NCBI GenBank assembly: GCA_963575745.1
Contig: CAUYUJ010017993.1
Span: 46,001-110,000 of the forward strand
DNA: 64,000 nucleotides
Direction: 5' to 3'
Source: Prorocentrum cordatum
Taxonomy: Eukaryota > Sar > Dinophyceae > Prorocentrales > Prorocentraceae
Shown: piece after piece, positions 10,601 to 20,395 of the stretch
Layout: each line of letters starts with the position of its first letter
Numbering within the stretch: the first letter of the stretch is position 1
Notes under the pieces: generated by a model
Database searches by the model: none
What the model saw: only the letters and a program-made list of their open reading frames with translations
What the model was told of the DNA's origin: nothing
Made by a program: the position numbers and the translations under genes

Positions 10601-11290
10601 ACCCCCCAGGAGCCAACGACATTAGCGACACATGCGCACTTCGCACCCCCCCTTCAGTGACCCGCGAATTATCGACTGCGCCTGATGACAACCCAGCTCC
10701 GCTGGACCCCCAAGAACCAACGAACTTGGCGACAAATGCACACGTCGCAACCCACGAGGGTCCCGCAAGGTCTCGGCTGGGTCTGGCTACGCATCCACCC
10801 CGCTGGCCCTCTCAGGAGCCCACGACATTGGCGACAATGGCGCACTTCGCAACCCTCAATGCCACGCGAGGTCTCGGCTGGGTCGGTTTACAACTCTATT
10901 ATGCTGGACCTCCCAAGAGCCCGCGAACGTGGTGACAATTGCGTACTTTGCAGCCCCCGAAAGCCCCGCGAGGCCTCGGCTGGGTCTGTTTACAACTCCA
11001 CTCCGCTGGACCTCCGAAGGACCCACGACACTGGCGACGGTTGCGCACTTCGCAACCTTTGAAAGTCCCGCGAAAGCTCGGCTGGGTTTGGTTAGAACTC
11101 CACTCCGCTCGACCTCCCTAGAACCCACAAACTTGGTGACGGTGACAAATTCGCACTTCGCAACCAACAAGGGTCCCGCGAGGTCTCGGCTGGGTCTGTT
11201 TACACCTCCACTCTGCTGGACCTCCCAGGAGCCCACGACATTGGCGACAATTGCGTTGCGCACTTCCCAGCCACCCCGTGACCCACGAGA
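7660..11290. repeat. Satellite array, about 102-bp unit, about 35 copies
   Basis: Tandem units carry the landmarks GTCTCGGCTGGGTCTG, TTTACAACTCCACTCCGCTG, GACCTCCCAGGAGCCCACGA and GGCGACAATTGCGCACTTCG. Successive unit starts at 7675, 7777, 7879, 7983, 8085 and 8186 give spacings of 101-104 bp. The period is close to 34 codons, so long open frames appear in several phases on both strands (for example 9510-10625 and 9907-10935). One phase reads repeats containing SAGSVYNSTPLDLPGAHEIG. Indels switch the phase between units and no phase stays open across the array, so I treat it as satellite DNA. Confidence 0.9.
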
Positions 11291-11339
11291 TCTCGACTGG
11301 CAACTGCAGCCACTCGCACCCGCAGCCAAGGATAGAAGG

Positions 11340-11408
11340 GAGAAGGCAGGACGAAGGAGGAGGAGGAGACGGATGAGGGAGGATGAGGAGAAGGATGCTT
11401 ATGCTGCT

Positions 11409-11454
<46 letters not shown>

Positions 11455-11489
11455 GTGTGGTTGATTTGAATGGTGATGATGACGATGAC

Positions 11490-11535
<46 letters not shown>

Positions 11536-11790
11536 CTGATGCTGATGCTGATGACGATGATGATGATAATGATGATGCTGTTGCTGATTATGCTGATGAT
11601 GGTAAGGTGAATGATGCTGATTATGCTGCTGATGATGATTATGCTGCTGCTGATGATGATGAGGAGGAGGAGGAGGGGGAGGAGAAGGAGAGGAGGAGGG
11701 GGACGAGGAGGGGGAGGAGGGGGAAGAGGAGGAGGAGTGGGGGGAAGAGGAGGGAGGAGGAGGAGGAAGGAGGAAAGGAGGAACGGAGCA
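11340..11790. repeat. GAT/GCT then GAG/GGA simple-sequence block
   Basis: GAGGAG (11340-11395) passes into degenerate (GAT)n with GCT and GGT interruptions (about 11400-11660), then AGGAGG (11662-11785). It encodes poly-Asp/Glu on one strand and poly-Ile/Ser on the other, which explains the open frames at 10929-12161 (plus) and 11118-11807 (minus). Confidence 0.95.
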
Positions 11791-12148
11791 GACAGTGCTC
11801 TATTCAAAAGGAACCCAACACAAGAGGGTCGGGGAAGAACATGTCACCTGGCCCGGCATGGGCAAGTGGTGCCCACGGGGCTGCCTGCACCGTGGCCCCA
11901 CAGCTTTTGGATCCCCTCCTGCTGCGAAGGAGGAGACGGGTCCTCGAGCACGGACGCCCTCGCGCATGGGCTGCGCGGAGCGGCGTTGCCGCTGCGGCAA
12001 TGGGTCGTCCCGCGGGGCGACACAACATGTCAACCAATATGGTTCTCCCGAGCGTCAGGGTGTGCAGGCAAGTCTCTCGGATCCCTCTACTCTCCCAAGG
12101 CACGAACAAGATCGATCCGCGAGACCACGGATGGGGTGAATGGGGCCC
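11791..12148. other. No gene seen; single-copy sequence
   Basis: Moderately GC-rich unique DNA between simple repeats and a family G element. Several overlapping short frames, none with a recognisable motif. Confidence 0.4.
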
Positions 12149-12303
12149 TGGGACACACTAGTGAATAGACACAAATAACAGGATTCCCAATATTTTTCCA
12201 ATATTTTCTGGGTTTTTGTCTTCCCCCCACTTCCCATATTTTCCCATCATTTCTTGGAAATCGACGATCAATCGTGTCTGTGTGCTTTTTCTCCTCCTGA
12301 TAA
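12149..12303. repeat. Family G dispersed repeat, copy 3
   Basis: Closest to the copy at 7079-7246. It starts GGGACACAC, shares the core TTTCTGGGTTTTTGTCTTCC, and ends GTGTCTGTGTG followed by CTCCTGATAA. Flanking sequence is unrelated, as expected of an interspersed element. Confidence 0.75.
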
Positions 12304-12444
12304 AGGGGTCCGCCAGCGAAATCGTAGCGAGCCACATCGAACGACATCGGACCGCCGCGCCTGGCTCTGGCTGGCCCCTGCCGCTGCCGGCAGCCATTGA
12401 GAACGTGCACTTCGCGGGTGCCGGCTCTGAGAGAATGCGCCCCG

Positions 12445-12633
12445 GATCGGATCCTAGATTTGGGTCGGGCATGTCCTCCTACAGGCGGGCTTTGGGCGAC
12501 CATTAGAAAGTACCCCAAAACAATTGCAAAAGTAGCCCCTCCCCAAAATCGGCAATCGTCCCCAGACTATTACTCCATTTCTGAACATCCCTCCTGTAGA
12601 GAGACATGCCCGATTCAATCCTAGATGGATGCC
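12445..12633. mobile_element. Family E inverted-repeat element, copy 1
   Basis: The left end ATCCTAGATTTGGGTCGGGC continues as ATGTCCTCCTACAGG. The right end CCTGTAGAGAGACATGCCCG leads into a degenerate copy of the same ATCCTAGAT end. The arms are imperfect inverted repeats of about 35 bp around a non-coding interior. Other members with the GTCGGGC-x-TGTCC core are at 49563-49858, 54275-54543 and 54548-54705. Boundaries are accurate to a few bases only. Confidence 0.7.
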
Positions 12634-13140
12634 GGAGTGCGCAGACTCCTTCTGTCCCTTGTAGGAAAAGGTGCCGAGAGTTGTTCGTGCTGAATGCTCG
12701 TGGGCGGTGGGTTGAAATCTGCACGAAATCTACAATGAAGATGTGCAACATTTGATTTCGCAAGCGCCCGCGCGAACATGGCGCGCCCCGCGCGCATCAT
12801 CCTTTGCACATAACGCGGCTCGGAAAACCCAGCCTCGACCTCTTCTCCCCCTGCCTCATCCTCCTCCCTCCTCCGCGTCCACTCCCTATCCTCTTCCTCC
12901 CATCATTTCCCACTGCTCAACCTCCTACCCGTCCACCTCCCCCACCGTTTCATCCCCTGTCCTCCTTGTCGCCCGACCTCGTCATCATCCTTGCCGTCCC
13001 TTCCTCCACCCCCACTCCTACTCTGCCTCCCTCTGTCGTCTTCCAAGTCGCCTCCCCCGTTACCCCTCTTCTCCTCAAGCCCCCCTCCCTCCTCCCCCTC
13101 CTCCTGCTCGCCCCCTCCTCCGAGTTTTCCTCCATATCCC
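12634..13140. other. No gene seen; pyrimidine-rich sequence
   Basis: From about 12840 the plus strand is C- and T-rich (CTCCTCCC words), grading into the CTC array. Pro-, Ser- and Leu-rich frames reflect this composition. Confidence 0.5.
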
Positions 13141-13226
13141 CCTTCTTCTCCTCCTCGTCCTCCTTCTCCTCCTCCTCCTCCTCCTCGTCCTCTTCCTCCT
13201 CCTCCTCCTCCTCCTCCTCCTCCCCC
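13141..13226. repeat. (CTC)n microsatellite with CGT interruptions
   Basis: Runs of CTC/TCC with a few CGT interruptions on the plus strand, equivalent to GGA on the minus strand. Confidence 0.95.
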
Positions 13227-14010
13227 CGTGAATTCCAGCGTGGGTCTGTTACTACAGAAAGAGTCATGAAACAACCGTTGAAACACATATGATGATGATC
13301 TGTGCATATGCGGCCTGGCAAATCGGGGCGGCATCAACGCGACGCCAAGGGGCGTCGTGGACTCGAGATTTCGGCTTGGAAGCACGAGGCGCACGATTAC
13401 CCATATCATGAAGTTCTGCAACCGGTCGCTGTGTTCTGGGGGGCGCACGGACACGCAAAACACTGTTCAGCTAAGCGTTAGCTGGCGCCCGCCTCAAACT
13501 CATGCCCCATCCCCCGCCTCCTCCCAATATCCCTTCGCTGCGGCCCCACCCTCCTCATGCCCCTCCGACTACCCCCAGTCCTCATCAGGCCCCTCGTCCA
13601 CACTGCCACCCCCCCATGTGTCAATTCATGCCGTTCCTCGTCGTTCTCCTCCGCCGGATGAATTTCCCCATCGCCCACGTGCTTGCCCTCCTCCCATCCT
13701 CTACACCCTAATACAGATCATGTCCCCTCCTTCTGCGCCCCCCGCCTGCCTCGTCCTCTTGATGCTGACACCGATGATGCAGCTCCTCCTGGGCCCACTT
13801 CTTCCCGTCACGTCCAGTCCCGTTCATCCCCGGCCCTTGGCCACCCCTCCGATCGAACCTCTTCATTCTCACAGCCCACCATCCCCCCCCCCCGCACCTT
13901 TGCACTCTCAGACCACGGCCCCCTGCTGGACCACCCAGGCGACCCGGGGAAGCTCCCGCCCAGTGACCACTCCAGCGAGCGGCGCGCAACACATGCACAG
14001 TTAGAGACAC
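13227..14010. other. No gene seen; Pro/Ser-rich frames from C-rich DNA
   Basis: C-rich sequence with CCCC and CCTCC words. Overlapping frames on both strands (13357-14004, 13683-14234 and others) are low-complexity and match nothing I know. Confidence 0.45.
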
Positions 14011-14245
14011 GAGCTGTGTATTTCGACCGCGCACGACGCCCCCTCCTGGACCAGCCGAAGGAGAAACGTGAAAGTTCCCGCCCAACCGAAACCACCCGCG
14101 AGGGGCACACTCCAAATACACAGATGGGAACAAGATCTGTGTACACAGATCACACCACGATCTGTGTAGACAGTGGGCCCACGCACGAAAATACACAGTT
14201 GAAGACACAAGCTGTGTACACAAATCACACCTGAATCTGTGTATT
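14011..14245. repeat. Inverted/tandem repeats of a CTGTGTA word
   Basis: Words such as AGACACGAGCTGTGTATTTC, GATCTGTGTACACAGATC and ATACACAGTTGAAGACACAA repeat in both orientations several times. GATCTGTGTACACAGATC at 14143-14160 is itself a perfect palindrome. No element ends are clear. Confidence 0.65.
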
Positions 14246-15199
14246 TCAATGGGTAAACGCTCGCCACCTCGAAGGCGCCCCGACTTTGCCAACCCAGAAC
14301 CGAGGTCGACATGCCCAGCTAGGGGGGAAATAAATGCACACTTCCCCGGCCCACGGCGCCCTCGAAGGAGCTGCAAATACGCGCTTCCATGGCCCCAAGC
14401 GGCCACGGTGAAACGCGGCACCAATGCGGCCCCCGACGGCCCGAAAACGACCCAAAAAGCCTCGAAGGACCCCAAAGAAGGCCGTACAGCAATCCCAAAA
14501 CACGAGAAGTGTCACATGTCATGGACCTCCTAACAGTCAAAGCTCCATGCGTCGCCATACAGACCGCTGCGCTGGCAAAGGGGGCGGACCTTGCCGCAGG
14601 CACCTATACATTTACATGTTAGCGACGCGACTGCACTCAGCGGCCGTGCCGCCCGCGTTTGGAGTGCGCCCCGGACGCTGGCATTGGCAATCCCCTCTGT
14701 TTGGTTGCGCCGCTGTGCTCGGATATCGAGAAGGAGATATACCGCTGATGCGGGCACGCGGCACCACGGACTTCACTTTTCGAACAAGGAGGCCAGACGA
14801 GGTAGGACGACGGACGGTGGAGCAGGGAGGCAAACATGAACGAGGAATAATGGGGGAGGTGGAAAGGGGCGCTCCCCCGCCCGAGCCGCGGACGCTTTCG
14901 ACACCATCCAAGGGGGGGAAGAAAGGAAGGGGAACGGAGCGACAGCGAGGACGACGACGGGAAGCAAACTTTCCCGGGTCCGCATATAGCCATATGTTTG
15001 CGATTCGGGTGCGCGCGCTTTCTTCGAGGCGCGTCAAGCTCGACCCACAATGAATTGCTTAATTCCTCCAAACTGTATAAACGCCCTATCCTCTGTACCC
15101 CCTCCTATACAACTACTTCAGAACTGAGGGGCAATGGATCTCCTCCTCCTCCCCCTCACCATCCTCTCTTCATACCCCTCCTCCAACGAGTCCTCCGCC
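14246..15199. other. No gene seen; unique and CCCCAAAGA-type sequence
   Basis: Around 14420-14480 there are a few CCGAAAACGACCCAAAAAG words weakly like the CCAAGAGG clusters elsewhere. The rest is unique. No protein family recognised. Confidence 0.4.
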
Positions 15200-15347
15200 G
15201 TCTTATTCCCAACCCTCCTCGTCCTCCTCCTCCTCCTCCTCCTTCCGCCCCCCCTGCCCAGTGGGCGAGGACGCGGAGGACGAGGGAGATGGGCATGGAG
15301 GAAAGACAAGGGATACGTGGACTACGGCGACGACGACGAAAAATAGC

Positions 15348-15385
<38 letters not shown>

Positions 15386-15395
15386 TGCGTTTTCG
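15200..15395. repeat. CTC tract and (ACG)n microsatellite
   Basis: CCTCCTCCTCCTCC at about 15215-15245 is followed by (ACG)n at about 15322-15390 with GGC and AAA interruptions. Thr-, Arg- and Asp-rich frames here are compositional. Confidence 0.85.
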
Positions 15396-16798
15396 CCGCG
15401 GGTGCTGCGCTCGAGTGGAGGAGGACGCAGAAGGCACCTGCGCACCACCACCATGCCTGGCCAAGGCCGCCCTGGGCCCAGACACTGTGCGTATACGCCG
15501 TCGGCGAATACGATTCGGCGTTTGAGAGGCTTGTCGTTAGCAACCTCTGCGTGCCGACGCCCGCCGCCGTCATGCAACCGCTCTGCATGCCGACGTGCGC
15601 CGTCGCGCAGACACCCGCGTGCAGACGGGCGTCGCCACGCGGAGCGGGCTGCTCTGCTGCGAATCTAAATCCCTACCGCTGCGTCCAATCATACTCGCCG
15701 ATTGCCTGCGCCTGGGGTGGAACGACAGGGGGGGGAACAGCCCGGGGAGAAAAACATCAAGCCGGAATCGGCGATGCATCGCCGAAAGATCAGCGAGAGG
15801 CCGCCGATGGCGACTCCGCACGGTTCTCGAGGGGCTGGGCTATCGGGCCTCTATCGGCGATCAATGGGCGATCGTGGGTCAATGCATCCCCCCCCTGAGC
15901 CTACCGCCCCCCCCCCCCCAACGTTGCCCCTGAACGCCCTCGCTGCCGGGGCCCAGGAAGGCTTAGACACCCGAGATGGCCCTGGTCAGGCACGGCAGGA
16001 CCGGGTCAGCACCGCACCGGGAAATCGGATGGGGTCGGATCCATGCGTCGGATCGGGCTGCAATCGGCACGGAGCCCAGATCGATTCGGACCTCCTGCGC
16101 GCCAAGATGCACAACGCCCGTGCAATCCTCGGGCCGCATCGGATAGCAATAAGATCGCGAAAGCAAATCAGATCGAGCCCCGCGAACTCGGAATCGAAAT
16201 GGACCAGTCGAATCGGAACGCTGCCATGAAGCAAACGGGTCTCGAGGGAATCCGGTCCTGCGCCCCACGACTTTCCCCCTGGATCAGCTCTTTCTCCCGA
16301 CTGATTTTTTGACGGTCCCGGGGCCCAGGGAGGGCCCCGGGAAGCAGAAACCAGCGAAGGGCCTCAGGACCTGCTTCGGTCAGGACCCGTTCGCTCCACG
16401 CCGATCCAGCCCCAGCGAACGCGATACAGTAGGAGCCCGACCACAAGAAGACTTCCACAAGAAGCCCAACCCGGAGACTCAAGGATGTCCATCGATTTCG
16501 GGCGTGGGAAAGTCACGCCTTCCACAGCAAGACTACCGAAACTCACGAAACCCAGGGCACCCTGGAGGCAAGCAGGGTGTCTCTTGGCATGGGCCCCCGC
16601 TGTATCGAACCGCATGTCGATCGAATTCGGAGTGGGCCCGGGTGGTGGTGCGCAAGAGATGCTCTCCTGCAGAGCGGAGCGGTGGCGCCCGTGGCGGCGC
16701 AGCCTGCGCGCGTCGGCCAAGGGGTAGAAGAGCCAGGCGGTGCCAAGGGGGGGGGGGTCCGCACTGAGAGGTGTCGCCACATCCTCCTGTCGGGGAGA
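15396..16798. other. No gene seen; includes a diverged relative of 4.9-5.2 kb
   Basis: 15545-15690 is related to 4990-5070, and GACGGTCCCGGGG near 16312 to the copy near 5184. Around 16020-16200 GATCGGAT/AATCGG words recur. No coding motif was found on either strand. Confidence 0.45.
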
Positions 16799-16987
16799 CG
16801 TAAGACCCGGGTACGGGGGACTCGGAAATCCCCGACGAGGTCGTCAAAAAAATGACGAGGCCGAGCCTGCATTTTGACGAGGCCTCTCGCTGCAGACATC
16901 CCACAAAACTCCTCCTCGTCAAAATCCGAGTCGCGGTCGTCAAAAAACGATGGCGAACCCGAGTCCTGGCAAACCCGGGTCTTACGC
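16799..16987. mobile_element. Foldback miniature element with CGTAAGACCCGGGT ends
   Basis: Left end CGTAAGACCCGGGTACGGGG, then GACTCGG. Right end CCGAGTCCTGGCAAACCCGG, then GTCTTACG. The arms pair over about 27 bp with some mismatches. A second inner pair (GACGAGGTCGTCAAAAAA against its complement) extends the hairpin. About 190 bp, non-coding. A target duplication could not be separated from outward extension of the palindrome. Confidence 0.75.
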
Positions 16988-17502
16988 TCCCCCGATCCTG
17001 GCAATCGAAGACCGAGAAGGAATCGATTGGGTGCTGGGACGACTCGGGGCGTCTCCGGGAGCCGCGGGGCGCTCTGCGGAGTCCGTGGGGCCGCCACATC
17101 CTCGGGCCCCCCGGGGCCCCCGAGGACCCCCGAGGACGCCCAGAGGCGTCCGACTCCTCCTCGATCCTCGACCCGCCCTCCTTTTCGACCCTCGATCTCC
17201 AAGAGGAGGTGGTGACCCTCCTGTCCTCCTTCTTGGAGTCCCGAAACGGTGCGGCGACAGACCGTGCGGTGACCTCGAAATCCCCCCAAGACCTCACCGC
17301 ACGGTCCGTCACCGCACGGTCTTTTGTGACCTCGGATGCCCCCAGCGCCCGAGACGCCCTCGGCAAACGACCCGAGTCCCAAAACCGTGCGGTGACCCCG
17401 AATCCCCACCGCCTCACCGCACAATGTGGTCACCACCCCGTTTGGGGGCCTCCGATCCTTGGCACTGCCGGAGACGAAAGCCGGCGCCACATCTGCTGAC
17501 AC
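16988..17502. repeat. CCGTGCGGTGAC palindromic repeats; otherwise no gene
   Basis: Between about 17245 and 17440 the words CGTGCGGTGAC and CTCACCGCACGGTC occur repeatedly in both orientations, reminiscent of 6181-6426. The rest is GC-rich with no recognised coding content. Confidence 0.6.
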
Positions 17503-17507
17503 TTATC

Positions 17508-17736
17508 TCGGGCCTGGCGAACGGGGGGATAGCAAAAGGGGGTTTGAGAATCAGCAGCTCCTCCTCCTCCTCCTCCTCCTCCTCCTCCTCCACGTAGCTG
17601 ATTTTCCCGGCGCCTCCCGGCGCCAGGAGGCGCCCATGTAGCGAGGAATGGGCCCGGCGGCGGGGCCGAAGCCAGCTGCACGCCGCAGATCTCGTAATCC
17701 CCCCCTTTCCCTATCCCCCCCTTTCGTCCGGCCCGA
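17508..17736. mobile_element. Family B miniature element, copy 1 (5-bp target duplication TTATC)
   Basis: A 229-bp element starts TCGGGCCTGGCGAACGGGGG and ends CCCCTTTCGTCCGGCCCGA, terminal inverted repeats of about 20 bp or more. TTATC occurs immediately outside both ends (17503-17507 and 17737-17741). The interior has a (CTC)n expansion at about 17559-17590 that splits the hairpin AATCAGC...GCTGATT; copy 2 at 40098-40292 lacks it. No coding capacity. Confidence 0.9.
17559..17590. repeat. (CTC)n inside the family B element
   Basis: About ten CTC triplets lie between AATCAGCAG and CACGTAGCTGATT. Copy 2 of the element reads straight across this point, so the expansion arose in this copy. Confidence 0.85.
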
Positions 17737-17741
17737 TTATC

Positions 17742-18218
17742 GTGGGCAAGGCGCCGGCGCCTATGGCCGCCGGGCCGCTCTGCCACAGGAAACCTGCCGC
17801 GGGAGGCAGGCCCCGGCCACGCGCGGGCTGCGGGGGGAGGGGGGAGAGAGGGCAGGAGCTCCAGGGCAAGGCTCGGGGCGCACTCGGGCGCCGGCAAGAC
17901 TCGTGTCCAGATCCACTGCCGCTTGAAGTTTCGGGCCCCCCTGCCTAGAAACACGAGCCCCCCACTGCCGCTTGAAGTTTCGGGCCCCCACTGCCGCTCG
18001 AAGTTTCGGGCCCCCCTGCCGCTTGAAGTTTGGATGTGGATACAAATCTGGCCCCTAGAGGCTCTATTTCTATCCACATCCCGGGCTCCTCGGCCATGTG
18101 GCGCCCCTTCCAAGAGAGTCCAAGACGCACTGGATGTGGATAGGAATCTTGCCCCCAGCTGGATGGTCTGGCACCGGGCGATCCCCCACCAGTGCCTGCG
18201 GAAGGAGGCGGTGACTAG
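17742..18218. repeat. 35-bp tandem repeats and a GGATGTGGATA hairpin; no gene
   Basis: At about 17918-18040 the phrase GCCGCTTGAAGTTTCGGGCC repeats four times at about 35-bp spacing. At about 18031-18082 GGATGTGGATA is matched by TATCCACATCC to form a hairpin; GGATGTGGATA recurs at about 18132. The remainder is unique. Confidence 0.7.
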
Positions 18219-18371
18219 CTACCAGACCACCCCAACCCAACCCGAAGACCCGAACTTCGGGTTGGGGGGGGTCAGGGTTCCACACGTGTTTTCTCCATGT
18301 TTCCCGACCCCCCCCACTGGAAATCGAGGATAAATCTAAGCCTTCGGGTTCGGTTGGGGTGGTTTGGTTGC
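18219..18371. mobile_element. Inverted-repeat miniature element with ACCACCCCAACC ends
   Basis: Left end ACCAGACCACCCCAACCCAA leads into CCCGAAG. Right end CTTCGGGTTCGGTTGGGGTG leads into GTTTGGTT. The arms pair over about 27 bp. About 150 bp in total, non-coding, single copy in this window. No convincing target duplication. Confidence 0.7.
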
Positions 18372-18491
18372 TGCAGGAGGCGGGGGAGGCCGCGCAGAAC
18401 CTCGCCGGCGCGCCGCCAGGAGCCCGCGCGCCGCTACTCCCTGCCAGCCCGGGGCGGCGAGCACCGCGCTGCCACCTCTCGGGGCAGCGTT

Positions 18492-18537
<46 letters not shown>

Positions 18538-18720
18538 GACTGTCGCCGCCACCAGCCGCCGTCGTTGGAGCAAAGGGGAGGATGGAGACGGGTGGAGGAG
18601 GGAGAAGGAGGAGGAATAAGACCAGGTAATCATCTCTCTCTCTCTCTCTCAATCTATCTCTCTCTTTCTAGTCGTCGTGACCGTCGCCGCCGCCGTCGGC
18701 GTCGGCGGATGCTCGCGTCG
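18372..18720. repeat. (GTC)n and (CT)n microsatellites
   Basis: (GTC)n lies at about 18493-18537 and (CT)n at about 18626-18670, with short GTCGCC runs afterwards. Frames crossing them (poly-Val, poly-Arg, poly-Asp) are compositional. Confidence 0.9.
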
Positions 18721-19040
18721 TGACTTTGGCCATCTTTGGACTTTGGGGACTGTATCGAACCATGTGGCCGCCAAAGAAAGACTCGGGCTGCAAAGCAGGA
18801 TCCGGGGATAGGGTCCAGACCTCTGGGAAGCGACGTTACAACAATTACGACGTCGGATGTCCGGGGAAAGGTCGGAGGAAGGACCAGGTGACCTGAACAA
18901 AACCCAAATGAATCGACGATGCGACAGAATACCCTCCGTCACAAGTCCCGTTCTGACGCCAAAATTACATGTTAACTATCACTGCGTGGAGCATCCCGTG
19001 AATGACAAGCGCCCCGTAAGCCTACTATTCGGACGAGAGC
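18721..19040. other. No gene seen; single-copy sequence
   Basis: Unique DNA of ordinary complexity. Short frames on both strands match no family I know. Confidence 0.4.
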
Positions 19041-19440
19041 CACATGTTTGAAAGGAACGCCTACAACTTCGTAGTCCCAGCAGCGTTCTGGGCGTTGGTG
19101 GTTTAGCGTGTTTTCTCGTCCATCTTCCCTCTTCCCCTTCGCGGGGAAAGGATTATCACTGCTCCCTGTGAATATACATCCCCTCCCCCAGGCAACCGGC
19201 AGCCCACCGGGAACAATGAGAACACCATGATCACACCCAATAATGCGAAACACACTCTGCCTCAAAATTCGGAGCATGCGCAACCAACACGGCGGCATTC
19301 CCCACCATCCCTGTCAACAATTAATATCAAATACCTGTACGACCACCCTACGGGTAACAAGGAGGTTGGAAAGGGGCAGCAATGGGCAAAAGTGGTGATT
19401 GTTGTTCTGACGATGCCTGTAGTGTGATTGTGCACGTGAG
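19041..19440. repeat. Family I dispersed repeat, copy 1
   Basis: Shares with 33690-33960 the ordered words TATACATCCCCTCCCCCAGG, CAACCGGCAGCC, GGGAACAATGA, ATTCGGAGCATGCGCAACC and CCCTGTCAA. Flanks differ. Further related segments lie at 19840-20090, 33970-34260 and 34560-34890, and a short piece is at 55188-55275. No ends, coding region or promoter boxes identified. Confidence 0.65.
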
Positions 19441-19477
19441 CGTGAGTAGTGTGCTTGTGCCATAGGAGAATCATTTG

Positions 19478-19845
19478 GTCCGTCCGCGGCCCAGCCACAG
19501 GAGGATTTCGGGACACCAGCGGGACACCGGCGGGACACCGCGGGCCACCGGCCGCCGGAGGAGAAACACTTGGTCCGGCCGCGGCCCAGCCACAGGAGGA
19601 TTTCGGGACACCAGCGGGACACTGGCGGGACACCGCGGGCCACCGGCCGCCGGAGGAGAAAAATTTGGTCCGGCCGCGGCCCAGCCACAGGAGGATTTCC
19701 TCTCGCCCGCCCACGCAGCTTCGCCTCGCCCGCACGCACGCACGGCACGCACGACACGAACCCGAAACCGAAATCGTTTCCTGGTAGGGGGGGGTCTCCA
19801 TTTCACGTCGGTCTCACCCCCCAACCTCCGACACTCTAAGGGCAA
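19478..19845. repeat. 95-bp tandem repeats and dispersed segment (family J, copy 1)
   Basis: TGGTCCGGCCGCGGCCCAGC recurs at about 19478, 19571 and 19666, a period of 93-95 bp, with internal GGGACACC words. The following part (CCGAAACCGAAATCG, then TCTCACCCCCCAACCTCC) is repeated at about 46840-46900, where GGGACACC words also precede it. The two loci are copies of one composite repeat. Confidence 0.75.
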
Positions 19846-20090
19846 GGTCTGGAGTCATGTCCGTGAGGCCCGCGAGCACTTTGTATTGCTTTTTTGACAG
19901 GGACGGCGGGGTTGTCAGCATATTGCTTGCTGTTCGCAGGGCTACCATCCCTGACAAGAAGCAATACAAAATGCACCTTGCGGCTAAATCTGGATCAGGC
20001 GCGGCCGCCCTGCGATCACTGTCAAATGGTTTTTGACAGGGACGGCGGGTGTGGTGGCGCATAGCCTGCTGCGCGCGTGCGAAAGCCTCG
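19846..20090. repeat. Family I dispersed repeat, copy 2
   Basis: Contains TCATGTCCGTGAGGCCCGCG, CACTTTGTATTG, TTGACAGGGACGGCGG, then CATCCCTGACAAGAAGCAAT and a second TTGACAGGGACGGCGG. The same order is at 33978-34170. CAATACAAA and TTTGTATTG segments face each other, so copies are partly inverted repeats. Confidence 0.7.
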
Positions 20091-20395
20091 CACAGGGGGT
20101 GCCCAATTCCTTTTCAAAGGGGGGGCCCAATTCCCTGTCACAGGGGGGGCAAATTCCCTGTCACAAGGGGGGCCCAGGTGCCCCATTCTCTGTCACATGG
20201 GGCGCCCAATTCACTGTCACAGGGGGTGCCCAATTCCCACAGGGGGTGCCCAATCCCCTGTCACAGGGGATGCCCAATTCGCTGTCACAGGGGGTGCCCA
20301 TTTCCCTGTCACAGGGGGGGCCGAGTTCCCTGTCACAGGTGGTGCTCAATTCCCTGCCGCAGGGGGGTCCAATTTCCTGACACAGGGGGTCCCAA
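20091..20395. repeat. Tandem array of CCCTGTCACAGGG hairpin units, block 1
   Basis: About 12 units of 23-28 bp, typified by GCCCAATTCCCTGTCACAGG followed by GGGTG. Each unit contains CCCTG-TCA-CAGGG, a small inverted repeat. A second block with the same unit is at 21005-21370, and both are followed by related sequence beginning CAAGAACAACTCGCGCTG. Gly/Pro/Cys-rich frames are by-products. Confidence 0.85.

Noticed and set aside
9510-10625. 371-codon frame as a secreted or adhesive repeat protein
   Set aside because: It lies entirely in a satellite; overlapping frames in other phases are equally long and the phase is lost elsewhere in the array.
7660-11290. CRISPR-like array because of regular spacing
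   Set aside because: Units are contiguous diverged repeats of about 102 bp without short identical repeats and unique spacers, and the sequence is eukaryotic in character.
18494-18537. Spliced-leader or telomere-like repeats
   Set aside because: It is a plain GTC microsatellite; no copy of the dinoflagellate spliced-leader sequence or a telomere-type repeat was noticed in the window.
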